From contig NZ_LT985361.1 of assembly GCF_900269665.1 (NCBI RefSeq), positions 4,953,471 to 5,017,470 of the forward strand: a stretch of 64,000 bases of DNA, written 5' to 3'. How positions within the stretch are numbered: the stretch's first letter is position 1; the number at the start of each line of letters is the position of its first letter. The notes beneath the pieces are model-generated. The model worked only from the letters and a program-made list of their open reading frames with translations, had not been told where the DNA came from and searched no databases. Made by a program: the position numbers and the translations under genes. Positions 16,942-25,579 of this stretch are shown one piece after another. The DNA comes from Nocardia suismassiliense (GTDB lineage Bacteria; Actinomycetota; Actinomycetes; Mycobacteriales; Mycobacteriaceae).

Positions 16942-18105
16942 TCACCGATTGAGGTGCTTGTGCACCGCGTCGTTCATGCGGCCGAGCATCTCCGCGAGGA
17001 CCGGGCGATAGGTCGCGAAGTTCAAGCGCGCGAATCCCGCACCGCCGGGGCCGAAGTCCGGGCCGGACAGGAGTTTGACCTTCGCGTGCTCGAGGAAGAA
17101 GTCCGCGGGGTCTCGGCCGAGTTCGAGGGCGCGACAGTCGAGCCAGGCCAGGTAGCCCGCGTCGGGGCGGTGGAACCGGCTCTCGGGTCGCAGCGTCTCG
17201 GCGACGAGGTCGCGGTTGGCGGTCAGCAGCTCTCGGGTCGCGGCCAGCCATGCGGCACCGTCCCGCCATGCGGTGCAGGTCGCCAGCACGCTCAGCGCGC
17301 TCACCTGTCCGTACAGCTGCGGTGGTTGCGCGTCCAAGGCGGCGCGGACCCGGCTGTCGCCGACATGGGCGACGCAGCACCGCAGTCCGGCCAGATTGAA
17401 GGCCTTGCTCGCGGAGTTGAGAGTGACTGTGCGCGCAGCGATTTCCGGACCGAGCGAGGCGAACGGGGTGTGCCGGTGCCGCTCGTGCACGAGCTCGGAG
17501 TGGATCTCGTCGGCGATCACCAGAAGATCGTTGCGGGCGGCGATCTCGGCGATGGCCGTGAGTTCGTCGCGATCGAACACGTGGCCCGTCGGGTTGTTCG
17601 GGTTCACCAGAATCAACGCGCGGCAGTTGTTGCTACGAACATCCTCGGCCATCCGGTCGACATCGAAGGTCCAGCCGTCGGCCTGCTCGACCATCGGGAT
17701 GGGCACCAGACGTCGCCCCATGAGCTCGATGGTTTGCAGGAACGGCGGGTACGCGGGGGTGTGCACGGCGATCGCGTCGCCCGGCCGGGTCATCAGTTGC
17801 AGCACGATCTGCAGCACCTGAATGAGCTCGGTGAAGACGTACACGTCGTCCGGGTCGATCCGGAAGTCGTACTGCTCACGCATACGATCAGCGAAGGCTT
17901 CCTGCAACGGATTTCGATCGGGACGCTCATCCCACGCGGGGTAGCCGAGGTCGCCGTCCACCGCCTGCCGCAGTGCCGCGCGCACCGGATCCGGCACCGC
18001 GAAGTCCATGTCCGCGATCCACGCGGGCAGCACATCCGCCCCGGCGCGCGCCCATTTGATGCCTGCCCGCTGCCGCAGCACGTCGATATCGACCAGATCT
18101 TCCAT
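16942..18105 (-). CDS. MalY/PatB family PLP enzyme (aminotransferase class I/II)
   Basis: 387 residues from ATG 18105. Fold-type I PLP enzyme; members are cystathionine beta-lyases or aminotransferases. Motifs: LPAWIADMDFAVPDPV, the Asn-containing ILVNPNNPTGHVF, IADEIHSELV, the PLP Lys in TLNSASKAFNLAGLRC, and Arg in FARLNFATY. The WIADMDF start and LGYPAW are typical of MalY. The divergent Lrp-type gene is the likely regulator. C-S lyase activity is the better guess over transamination. Confidence 0.88.
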   Translation of the reverse strand: MEDLVDIDVLRQRAGIKWARAGADVLPAWIADMDFAVPDPVRAALRQAVDGDLGYPAWDERPDRNPLQEAFADRMREQYDFRIDPDDVYVFTELIQVLQIVLQLMTRPGDAIAVHTPAYPPFLQTIELMGRRLVPIPMVEQADGWTFDVDRMAEDVRSNNCRALILVNPNNPTGHVFDRDELTAIAEIAARNDLLVIADEIHSELVHERHRHTPFASLGPEIAARTVTLNSASKAFNLAGLRCCVAHVGDSRVRAALDAQPPQLYGQVSALSVLATCTAWRDGAAWLAATRELLTANRDLVAETLRPESRFHRPDAGYLAWLDCRALELGRDPADFFLEHAKVKLLSGPDFGPGGAGFARLNFATYRPVLAEMLGRMNDAVHKHLNR

Positions 18106-18140
18106 GAGCTGAACCCTAGAAGGAAGGCCGCCGGACGCGA

Positions 18141-18169
18141 TTGACAATTTTCCCGTCGGCACGCAAATT
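18141..18169 (+). promoter_or_regulatory. Promoter of the Lrp-type regulator, probably leaderless
   Basis: TTGACA (18141-18146), 17 bases, CAAATT (18164-18169). The expected transcription start falls on or next to the GTG at 18176, and there is no Shine-Dalgarno, so the mRNA is probably leaderless. Confidence 0.5.
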
Positions 18170-18178
18170 TATTGCGTG
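18160..18178. promoter_or_regulatory. Operator: perfect 7-5-7 inverted repeat
   Basis: CACGCAA-ATTTA-TTGCGTG covers the -10 region and the start codon of the Lrp-type gene, and lies 55 bases upstream of the MalY-type start. It is a plausible site for autorepression and control of the divergent gene. Confidence 0.6.
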
Positions 18179-18670
18179 AGTGTGCTGCCGTTGGACGATA
18201 TCGATCACCGACTGCTCGAGCTGGTGCAGGTCGATGCGACGCGACCGCTGCACGAGCTCGGTGCACGAGTCGGCCTCTCCCCCAGCGCGGTCCAGCGCAG
18301 GCTCATCCGGCTGCGCACCGGTGGGGTGATCACCGCGCAGGTCGTCGTGATCGATCCGCGCACGGTGGGCATGGGTTTGACCACCGTCGTGCTCGTCGAA
18401 CTGGCCGAAGACGACGCCGACCACTACCTCGCGTTCTGTGAGCGCATGCTCGCCGAACCGGCCGTGCAGCAGTGCTATTCCGTTGTGGGCCAATGGGATT
18501 ACGTCGTGGTCATGATCACCGAGGACCTCGCCGCCTACCGCCGGATCTCGAACGAGCTGTTCGTCGGGGACAAGTCCGTGCTCCGCTACGAGACGCTGCC
18601 GACCTACGAAAGGGTCAAAGCCCAACTCGCCGTGCCGTTGTCGGCGTCGCGCCCAGAGACCAAACTGTAA
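18176..18670 (+). CDS. Lrp/AsnC family transcriptional regulator
   Basis: 164 residues. Winged-helix domain LDDIDHRLLELVQVDATRPL then ELGARVGLSPSAVQRRLIRL, followed by the RAM ligand domain (VVLVELAEDDADHYLAF, SVVGQWDYVVVMI). Divergent from the MalY-type gene, which is the classic arrangement for an amino-acid-responsive local regulator. Start GTG 18176 lies inside its own operator. Confidence 0.92.
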   Translation: MSVLPLDDIDHRLLELVQVDATRPLHELGARVGLSPSAVQRRLIRLRTGGVITAQVVVIDPRTVGMGLTTVVLVELAEDDADHYLAFCERMLAEPAVQQCYSVVGQWDYVVVMITEDLAAYRRISNELFVGDKSVLRYETLPTYERVKAQLAVPLSASRPETKL

Positions 18671-18782
18671 TGGGCTTCACAGGAACTGCACGGCAAACTG
18701 TTGCCGACCGCACGGGTTGGCGCGCTTTACTGGAAGAGTGCCGAGCGGCACGCGGCAAGGGTGCAGTCCGAGGAGGTCAGGC

Positions 18783-19556
18783 ATGTGCTCGGCACCTGTC
18801 ACGGACGGCCCCGATCCCGAAGTCGTGCGACTCAGCGGTACCGCATGGGAGTCGTTGAGCAGGCGCGGTTCCCGCACCCTCAACGCCGACGCCGCGGCCG
18901 CCGTGATCGATCCGGTCACCGGGAAGACGGCGTTCGTCGTCGCCGACGGTGTCGGTGATCACTTGCCCGCCGCTCGGGCGGCACGCACCGCGGCAGAGGT
19001 CGCCGCGCACGTCGGCGCACGCACCGGCGCGTTCGCCGGAATTGTTGCGGCCCAACGCGAATTACTGCGCCAGTTCCCGCAATCCGAGGCCGACAGTGTG
19101 CTCGTCATCGCCGTGCTGCCGTCCGCGGGACAACCCGACGGGCCGTGCGAAGTCGCCTGGGTCGGGGACTGCCGCGCCTACCGCTGGAACGGGCGGGTAC
19201 TGCACCAGATCACCACCGATCACACCGTCGGCGAATTCTGGCGCACCCGCGGTTACGGTCCGGCACCGCGACTCGATCATGTGGTCCTCACGTCCGTCCG
19301 CACCGTCCGGCCCGCAGACATCGGTCACGCGGGCACCGGCTCCAGTACCGGCAGGCTGCTGCTGAGCACCGATGGTGTGCACAAACGCCTCGACATGCCC
19401 GTGATCAAAGCGATGCTCGCCGACGGGGAATCAGCTGCCCACGTCGCGGAAGCCTTGGTGGACAACGCCCTTCGCAGCGGCGGCACCGACAACACGACCG
19501 CCCTCGTCGCGGATTGCGGACCTTTTCTCGAACGAACCAGTGACGACGCCGAGTAA
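18783..19556 (+). CDS. PP2C-like serine/threonine phosphatase domain protein
   Basis: 257 residues from ATG 18783, with GAGGAGGTCAGGC directly upstream; the frame is open 66 bases further up. Metal-binding PPM motifs are in order: VVADGVGDH (the usual DGMGG region), VAWVGDCRAYRW, LLSTDGVHKRL and GTDNTTALVAD. All expected Asp residues are present, so it should dephosphorylate Ser/Thr. There is no membrane segment. No kinase gene lies nearby. Confidence 0.85.
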   Translation: MCSAPVTDGPDPEVVRLSGTAWESLSRRGSRTLNADAAAAVIDPVTGKTAFVVADGVGDHLPAARAARTAAEVAAHVGARTGAFAGIVAAQRELLRQFPQSEADSVLVIAVLPSAGQPDGPCEVAWVGDCRAYRWNGRVLHQITTDHTVGEFWRTRGYGPAPRLDHVVLTSVRTVRPADIGHAGTGSSTGRLLLSTDGVHKRLDMPVIKAMLADGESAAHVAEALVDNALRSGGTDNTTALVADCGPFLERTSDDAE

Positions 19557-19780
19557 GTGACGGCCGCCGGCTTCGAATGCGCGGGCGGCATAGCGGTGCG
19601 CAGCCGGTTCATCATCAACGGGACTGGCAGCAAAGCCGAAAAGCCTCACCGTGTACTCGAGGGCTGCAGCACCTGTCCAGTATCCGGTGAGATTGCCACT
19701 ATGGCCCACTGGCACAGGTGGACGGTGGCCGCGCACCTCAGTACCAACGGAACGGGGTCGCGCATCGCCGGAGTAACCCT
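19557..19780. other. Non-coding segment before the repeat array
   Basis: No gene. Bases 19692-19720 carry a 28-base sequence (TGCCACTATGGCCCACTGGC...) that recurs, with one change, inside repeat unit 8 at about 20306-20333. An IR TGCCA/TGGCA lies within it. Confidence 0.5.
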
Positions 19781-20400
19781 GCCACCATCTCCCGCTCAGC
19801 GCAGAGCCCGGCGGCGAGAGGGACACCGTGACGGACACGTGCAAGTGGGGCACCACCATCTCCTGCTCAGCAGGGAGGCAGGCGACGGGCGGAACACCGT
19901 GGCGGACCGTGCGACTGGAGCGCCACCACGTCCCGCTCGGCCCGAAGTCGGGCGGCGAGAGGGACTTGGTGGCGGAGAAACACGACCGGGAGCACCCTCA
20001 TGTCCCACCCGGCGCGGAGTCGGGCGGCGGACGGGACGCAGTGGCGGACCGTGCGACTGAGGCGCCACCACGTCCCACCCGGCGCAGGGTCGGGCGGCAA
20101 GAGGGACACAGTGGCGGAGAAGTGCGCGTGGGAGCGCCACCACGTCCCGCTCAGCGCGGACTCGGGCAGCGCTCGGGACACGATGGCGAAGACGTGCAAG
20201 TAGAGACGCCATCACGTCCCCCTCGGCGCGGCGTCCGGCGGCGAAAGGGGCGCGATGGCGGACCGTGCCAGTGGGGTGTCACCACCATGTCCCGTCGAGA
20301 ATGCCTGCCACTGTGGCCCACTGGCACAGGTGGTGCGGGGTCGGGCGGCGAGCGGGGCACAACGGCGGAGAAGCACGAGTGAGAGCGTCCTCGTTTCCCT
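19781..20400. repeat. Tandem array of ~71-bp palindromic repeats (8 full units, 1 partial)
   Basis: Units begin at 19781, 19850, 19920, 19992, 20062, 20134, 20205, 20276 and 20385; lengths are 69-72 bases except unit 8 (109). Each has a left arm near CACCACGTCCCGCTCGGC, a centre like AGTCGGGCGGCGAG and a right arm GGGACACGGTGGCGGA, able to fold as a hairpin. Linkers such as CCGTGCGACTGGA are also conserved, so there are no unique spacers. Related units lie at 1308-1478. The open frames across it, rich in Arg, Pro and Gly, are by-products of the repeat. Confidence 0.85.
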
Positions 20401-20671
20401 TCGATCACGAACGGGAGCGGTCTGCCGCTAAGTGTCCGGAAAGCGGGCTGGTCCTCGAAATGGTGCGCCGGGGAACATGTATTTGCTGTTAATTCGCTCG
20501 GCTATTCGTTTGATCATCACACTTCGGTAACTTCCCCAACTCGTGGTGGCCTACCAGGGCTAATCTTCGACGGTTGCTGTTCTACTATGCCCATGCCGGG
20601 GTTGCCTCGGCCGCTCGACCATGCACTCGGAAATCTGTTGTACCGAACTTTGCGCGGGAAAGTGGAGTGGG
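20401..20671. promoter_or_regulatory. Upstream region of the DUF4239 gene
   Basis: 270 bases without a supported gene. AT-richer between 20480 and 20540, where the promoter for the next two genes probably lies. No clear operator. Confidence 0.35.
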
Positions 20672-21457
20672 ATGGCTCAGGAATTGCTCGTCGCTATCTG
20701 TGCCGCGATGATCGCGGTGGCGGTATTGGTTGTCGGGGATCGGATACGTCCGAAATCATGGCGGCAAAACAGTGACGAGTCGTCCAGTCACCTCGCACTC
20801 GATCTGGCGAAAACCATCTTCACCGCGGTGCTCGCCTTCGTCTTCGTGGCTTGCTGGAACCAGAACCAGAACGCGTACAACCACACGATCACCGAGTCGA
20901 AGGGCCTGGTCGACACCCACCTGGCCATCCACGCGCTGCCTGCCCCGGACCGGGACCGGATCCACGACAAGGTCATCGCTTACACCGATCAGGTCCTCAC
21001 CGAGGAGTGGCCGCTCATGGAGCGCGAGCGACGGCTCAGCCCCAACACCGAGAAGACGCTCAACTCACTGCGCGCCGCCGTCATAGCCGTTCAGTCGGAG
21101 GATCCGACCGTCATCGAGGCACGCACCCGGGCGCTGACCGGTATCGACCGGGTGACCCAAGCCCGCCATGATCGCGCGATCGACGTGGTCCGTAACCTCC
21201 CCCAATTCCTTTACATCGCACTGTGTTTCGGCGCGGTACTGGTGCTGCTGAACCCGGTGCTGACCGGCATGCTGGTCACCCGGCGCAGCGTGGCGATGAC
21301 CGCGCTGCTCGGCGTCATCATCGGCTCCGCACTGCTGGCCATCCACGACCTCGAGCGACCGTTCTCCGGCGTGCTCGGCGTGCCGACCGACGCCTTCCGC
21401 TACGCCCAGTCCCAGTACGAGCCCAGCAGCGACAGCCCGATCACCACCGCCGAATGA
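20672..21457 (+). CDS. DUF4239 (bestrophin-like) membrane protein
   Basis: 261 residues from ATG 20672, preceded by GTGGAGTGGG. Four membrane segments: two N-terminal (LLVAICAAMIAVAVLVVGD and TIFTAVLAFVFVACW) and two C-terminal (FLYIALCFGAVLVLL and VAMTALLGVIIGSALLAI), with a roughly 110-residue helical soluble region between. The layout and the terminal AIHDLERPFSGVLGV are typical of DUF4239, a bestrophin-related family; channel activity is a guess. The stop overlaps the start of the surface-protein gene by four bases. Confidence 0.75.
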   Translation: MAQELLVAICAAMIAVAVLVVGDRIRPKSWRQNSDESSSHLALDLAKTIFTAVLAFVFVACWNQNQNAYNHTITESKGLVDTHLAIHALPAPDRDRIHDKVIAYTDQVLTEEWPLMERERRLSPNTEKTLNSLRAAVIAVQSEDPTVIEARTRALTGIDRVTQARHDRAIDVVRNLPQFLYIALCFGAVLVLLNPVLTGMLVTRRSVAMTALLGVIIGSALLAIHDLERPFSGVLGVPTDAFRYAQSQYEPSSDSPITTAE

Positions 21458-23169
21458 GCCGTCCACAGTTGCGGTCGGAAGGTATCGCGCCGCGGATAAC
21501 CAGAGGCGCAAGAGGATTCGTCGTCGTAAGCGCGTTCGTACCCGCGGCATTACTGTTCGGCGGCCGGTCAGCCGCCGACGAAACGATCCCGGACCCACCG
21601 CCCGTCGCCGACGTGACCGCAGGATGGATAGCGCAGCAAGGCTTCTCAGCCGGTGGTGCGCCGCAGACGGACGCACCGGCCGATGGCGCGCTACCGGTAG
21701 GCGCCCCAGGAGATGCGGCACAACCAGACTTCTTCACCGGCGGCGCAGCCCAACCGCACGTCTCACCAGGTGGCCCAGCTAAGCCGCGGGCCTCGGTTGA
21801 TGCCACGCCACCAGTCGGCTCCCCATGGGCCGCGGCCCAACCAGATTTCTCCACCGACGGTGCAGCCCAACCACACTTCTCGCCTGGTGGCGCCCCACCG
21901 GTAGGCGTCCCGGAAGCCGCAGCTCGGCCAGACTTCTCCACCGGTGGTACGGCGCAGACGGATGCACCGGCTGGTGGCACGCCGGTGGGCTCTCTGGGGG
22001 TTGCGGCGCATCCAAACTTCTCGACCGGCGGCACCGTCGAGCCGGACGTCTCGCGCGGTGACGCGTCACCGGTAGGCGTCCCGGAGGCCGCAGCTCACCC
22101 AGACTTCTCCACCGGTGGCGCGGCCCAACCGGGCGACCCTGCCGGTGACGTCGCGCAGCAACACTTCGGCGGTGGCGGAGCCGCTGAGCCCGGCGTCCCC
22201 GTCGACAGTGCCGCACCAGCAGACGCTCCGAACGCAAGCACGCCACCGGCAAACGTCCCGGCCGGCGGCACAGCCCAACCAGACATCCCAACCGGAAGCG
22301 CGGCCCCGGCAGACAACTCGACCGGAAGCGCGGCCCCGGCAGATGCCTCCACCGGAAGCCCAGCCCCAGCAGACAACTCCACCGGAAGCCCAGCCCCAGC
22401 AGACAACTCCACTGGAAGCTCGACCCCGACAGACGCCTCGACCGGAAGCGCTGTCCTGCAAGGTGTCTCGATAGGAACCGCCGCAGATGGAGGCTCACTC
22501 GCACTCGAACCTCCACCGACACCTGCCGCAGCCGGAGCACTTCGAATCAACGGTGCTGCCGACACCGCGGACGACGCGGACCCGGCGACACCTGCGGCGG
22601 CCGGAAACGCCGCGCTCGGCGTCGACACCGGCAGCATGCTCACCGCGTGTGTCGGTAGCGCGGCGGGCGCCGCGTTGTTGTTCCTCGGATCCGCCGCAGG
22701 CTCCGGCCTGATCGGACCAGGAATCCTCGCCCCACCCTGGTGGGCGGTCGGTTCGGCCGGGTCCGCACTGCTCCCGCCTGCCTCCGGCTCGAGCGGATCC
22801 GCAATCGGCAGTGGGGTCGTCGGCAGTGCGATGGCGGGCAGCGCGGTGGTGACCTGCCTCCTCACGCTGTCCACCGTCACTCCCCCGCCCACACCGTCAC
22901 TGCCGCTACTCATCCCGTCCCCGATCCCGATACCGAATCCCCCATTTGTGCTGCCCGTCTCCGCACCCGTCGCCACCCCCGAATCCGCAACCGCAGCACA
23001 ACGGTTGCCCGTCGCGGCGGCGACACCACCGGCCGTGACGGCGGAGGCCGCACCGACGTCGGACCTCTTCGGCTGGAACACCCTCGAGATCGTGGTGTTC
23101 ATCGTCGTGCTCGTGCTCGTCGCCATCCAGGGCTCCGCCGAAGCCGCCCGCAAGCGGCAGCGCCAGTAA
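21454..23169 (+). CDS. Repeat-rich secreted protein with C-terminal membrane anchor
   Basis: 571 residues, translationally coupled to the DUF4239 gene (ATGA). An N-terminal export signal (GFVVVSAFVPAALLFGG) is followed by about 300 residues of Ala/Pro/Gly/Thr repeats. One family has ~20-residue units around AAQPDFSTGGAAQP; another has 12-residue units such as STGSPAPADN. A Gly/Ala/Ser-rich hydrophobic region follows (about 380-480), then a Pro-rich stretch, then a C-terminal segment EIVVFIVVLVLVAIQGSAEA with a basic tail, probably a membrane anchor. No known domain is seen. Probably an extended surface protein. Repeat number is likely variable between strains. Confidence 0.7.
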   Translation: MSRPQLRSEGIAPRITRGARGFVVVSAFVPAALLFGGRSAADETIPDPPPVADVTAGWIAQQGFSAGGAPQTDAPADGALPVGAPGDAAQPDFFTGGAAQPHVSPGGPAKPRASVDATPPVGSPWAAAQPDFSTDGAAQPHFSPGGAPPVGVPEAAARPDFSTGGTAQTDAPAGGTPVGSLGVAAHPNFSTGGTVEPDVSRGDASPVGVPEAAAHPDFSTGGAAQPGDPAGDVAQQHFGGGGAAEPGVPVDSAAPADAPNASTPPANVPAGGTAQPDIPTGSAAPADNSTGSAAPADASTGSPAPADNSTGSPAPADNSTGSSTPTDASTGSAVLQGVSIGTAADGGSLALEPPPTPAAAGALRINGAADTADDADPATPAAAGNAALGVDTGSMLTACVGSAAGAALLFLGSAAGSGLIGPGILAPPWWAVGSAGSALLPPASGSSGSAIGSGVVGSAMAGSAVVTCLLTLSTVTPPPTPSLPLLIPSPIPIPNPPFVLPVSAPVATPESATAAQRLPVAAATPPAVTAEAAPTSDLFGWNTLEIVVFIVVLVLVAIQGSAEAARKRQRQ

Positions 23170-23173
23170 CGTC

Positions 23174-23208
23174 GAATTGGTTGGGCCACAACAGGGCCCA
23201 ACCAATTC
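23174..23208. terminator. Bidirectional hairpin terminator (14-bp perfect stem)
   Basis: GAATTGGTTGGGCC (23174-23187) pairs with GGCCCAACCAATTC (23195-23208) across a seven-base loop. It lies between the convergent surface-protein gene and the small secreted protein gene. Confidence 0.8.
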
Positions 23209-23224
23209 AGTCAGCTACTCGGTG

Positions 23225-23494
23225 CTACCTGCCGGAGAGCGCGTACGACGGGGAGTGCCCGGCGTCGTACCCGCACCGCCATTCTCTGATGGCGTGTTCA
23301 CGCTGGAACTGCTGGCCGGCGTCGACGCACTGCCCGTGGGTCCGGTACCAGCCGAGGTGGCGCCACCCGGCCAGTTCCGACTCCGGTGCGAGCTTGGTAT
23401 AGCTGGGCGAGGCGACCGCGTTAGCCGGAGCGGACATTCCGGTGAGCCCCAGGATCGCGATCCCGACGGCCATGACTGCTGCACGTATGCGCAT
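23225..23494 (-). CDS. Small secreted protein
   Basis: 89 residues. Signal peptide MRIRAAVMAVGIAILGLTGM with a cleavage site near SAPANA (residue 26). The mature part has GWRHLGWYRTHGQCVDAGQQ and EWRCGYDAG, with two Cys that could form one disulphide. This short Cys-pair protein type is common in actinobacterial secretomes; no function is known. Confidence 0.7.
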   Translation of the reverse strand: MRIRAAVMAVGIAILGLTGMSAPANAVASPSYTKLAPESELAGWRHLGWYRTHGQCVDAGQQFQREHAIREWRCGYDAGHSPSYALSGR

Positions 23495-23993
23495 TTCTCA
23501 TCCTATCTCTGAAGGGTAGTTCGAACCCCAGATACCGATCGGTCAGCGACTGCTGATGTCGGCCTACCCGCACTGGTGGGGTGATCCTATGTTCGAAGAT
23601 CACCACCATGATCGAAAACCGGGAAATTGTCGGCTGAATTCAATTGAACAACAGCGGGTTTCGCGCAAACTGCCTGATCAACCCACTTTCGGAGTAATGA
23701 ATCACTCCGGTGATCAGTAATGGCTATGTGAGCTATACGCCTGCGGCACAACCATTTACACGTCAGGCATCCTCGATGATTTAGTTCAGTTCTTGATTAT
23801 GTTGCGCCCCAATACCTTTTCCGACTGATAAAGCTGAATCGGGCTTCACGTTGCCGTACTTCCCTATGAACGTAGGCCTCCGATCAACGTTCGGAGGTCT
23901 ACTCAGGCAGTTACGGTTACCCCACCGCTCGGCCGATGAGTTTCCGGCTCCCGGCCCGTCGAAACTGATGACCCCCTAGGAAAGGACACCGCC
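23495..23993. other. Non-coding AT-richer intergenic region
   Basis: 499 bases, clearly less GC-rich than the surroundings between about 23580 and 23870. No supported gene. It contains the hairpin CCTCCGA-TCAACGT-TCGGAGG at 23877-23897 and an AGGAAAGGA Shine-Dalgarno just before the next gene. It may be the scar of a lost gene. Confidence 0.5.
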
Positions 23994-24596
23994 ATGTCAG
24001 AGCTTCTGGTCGACTTCATCACCTCCCTCGACGGCTACGCCTCGGGAGAGGGATGGCCCGGATTCTGGGGCCTCGAGGGCCCGGAGTACCTCGCCTGGCT
24101 CGGCGAGCAGCCCGAGGCCACCTACCTGATGGGAGCCAACACCTACCGCCTGATGTCGGGCTTCGCCGCCGGCGAGGTCCCGGACGGCCAAGACGAGTTC
24201 AGGCCCGAAGAAGAGGCGTCCGTCGATGAGCTCACGAAAGCGTCCAAGGTGGTCTTCTCCTCCTCACTCGAGCAGCTGACGTGGGCCAACTCCACACTCG
24301 TCCGCGACGACGCCATCGAGGCCGTCCGCGCCTTGAAATCGAGTGGCTCGGGGCTGCTCAGCACGATCGGCAGCCTGAGCCTGTGCCGGTCGCTGCTACG
24401 AGCCGGACTCGTCGACCGCTTCCGGGTCGTGATGTTCCCGGTCATTACCGGCGCCACCGGCGCGGAACGCATCTACGACGGCTACCCCGACGTCGCCCTC
24501 GAGATGATCGAGCACCGCACCTTCGACAGCCGCATCCAACTGGTCGAGTACAAGCCCCGCGTCCTCGAACACCCGCCGCTCGGCGCCCCGGCGTGA
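23994..24596 (+). CDS. Dihydrofolate reductase family protein (RibD C-terminal domain)
   Basis: 200 residues. NADPH-dependent reductase fold, as in DHFR and the RibD C-terminus: LLVDFITSLDGYASGEGWP at the start, YLMGANTYRLMSGF, KVVFSSSLEQLTWAN, and GSLSLCRSLLRAGLVDRFRV with the Gly-rich cofactor loop. Stand-alone members are widespread and mostly of unknown substrate. Good Shine-Dalgarno at 23981-23987. No pathway partners adjacent. Confidence 0.88.
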   Translation: MSELLVDFITSLDGYASGEGWPGFWGLEGPEYLAWLGEQPEATYLMGANTYRLMSGFAAGEVPDGQDEFRPEEEASVDELTKASKVVFSSSLEQLTWANSTLVRDDAIEAVRALKSSGSGLLSTIGSLSLCRSLLRAGLVDRFRVVMFPVITGATGAERIYDGYPDVALEMIEHRTFDSRIQLVEYKPRVLEHPPLGAPA

Positions 24597-24630
24597 CGTC
24601 GCCTGTCCGGACTGGCGCCAGGCTGTCACC

Positions 24631-25422
24631 TCACCGCCAATGACGGTCGCCGAGCGCCACCGCTTCCGATCCTCCGTCGGCGAAGATGATCTGACCGGTC
24701 ACGAAACGATTGTCCGCGCTCGCCAGCCAGCAGATGAGCTCGGCGACCCACTCGGGCCGGCCAGGAAACCCGCCGAACGGTTGCGGCGCAGCGGTTTCCA
24801 CCGCTTTGCGAACGTTTTCGTCGGTGAGGATGTAGGCGGCAGCGGGTGTGTCCACCACACCCGGGGCCACGACGTTGAGGGCGATGCCGGAACCGGCCCA
24901 GTCCGCGGTCGGGGCGGCCCTGCGCACCCATCGATTCAATGCGCGTTTGGCGATCCCGTAGCCGCCGGTTGCACCACCGGCCGCGGGATCGGCTGCGAGA
25001 TAGCCGACAGCGGCGGCCTCGTCGCCGTCGAGACACGCCTGCACGATGCGTTCATCGGCCGGCGCCAGCGACGCCGTCGAGGAGACGGCTACCGCGCGGG
25101 GTGCGGGGCTCTGCGCCAGCAGCGGCCGAAGTCCCTGCAGTGTCGCGACCGCACCGAAGTAATTTGTCTCCAGCAGACCGGTTTTGCCGCCTCCGGCGAT
25201 AGCCAGGACGGCATCGATCCGACCGTGCTCCTTCACTTGGTCGAGAAGCGCCCGCCGCCCGGCGGGAGAGGACAAGTCGGCCTGAACCTCGGCATCGTCG
25301 AGATCACAGCCGATGACCTTCGCGTCGCGCTCTCGAAGCAGCGCGGCAGTCGCGGCGCCGATACCCGAAGCCGAGCCGGTGACCACATATGTGCGTCCAG
25401 CGAAACCTGCGTGCGTCGTCAT
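24631..25422 (-). CDS. Short-chain dehydrogenase/reductase (3-alpha-HSD / coniferyl-alcohol type)
   Basis: 263 residues from ATG 25422. NAD(P)-binding TGSASGIGAATAALL, GCDLDDAEVQADLSS (acidic residue suggests NAD), active site Ser in AVSSTAS and Tyr-x3-Lys in YGIAKRALN. The short N-terminal half and the GDEAAAVGY insert fit the group containing 3-alpha-hydroxysteroid and coniferyl-alcohol dehydrogenases. The substrate is uncertain. Confidence 0.85.
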   Translation of the reverse strand: MTTHAGFAGRTYVVTGSASGIGAATAALLRERDAKVIGCDLDDAEVQADLSSPAGRRALLDQVKEHGRIDAVLAIAGGGKTGLLETNYFGAVATLQGLRPLLAQSPAPRAVAVSSTASLAPADERIVQACLDGDEAAAVGYLAADPAAGGATGGYGIAKRALNRWVRRAAPTADWAGSGIALNVVAPGVVDTPAAAYILTDENVRKAVETAAPQPFGGFPGRPEWVAELICWLASADNRFVTGQIIFADGGSEAVALGDRHWR

Positions 25423-25579
25423 CGCGTCCTCTCCCACTTGCCGCGCCCGGATACACCAGTACCATAGGCAGATGCCGCCGCCGTCCGCATTGCCCGACCA
25501 TATCCTTTGCCGGACAGGGTGTTCCACCACACGGTAACGGCCCGCGCCTTCTTCGTTCTCGGCGGTGGAACGCGCAGGA

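Noticed and set aside
19557..20382. Open frames across the hairpin array on both strands
   Set aside because: Arg/Pro/Gly-rich translations reflect the DNA repeat; no Shine-Dalgarno or codon bias.
19781..20400. CRISPR array
   Set aside because: Repeats are contiguous and the linkers are conserved; there are no unique spacers and no cas genes.
23515..23545. tRNA-like T-arm sequence (GTAGTTCGAACCCC)
   Set aside because: No acceptor, D-arm or anticodon arm could be placed around it.
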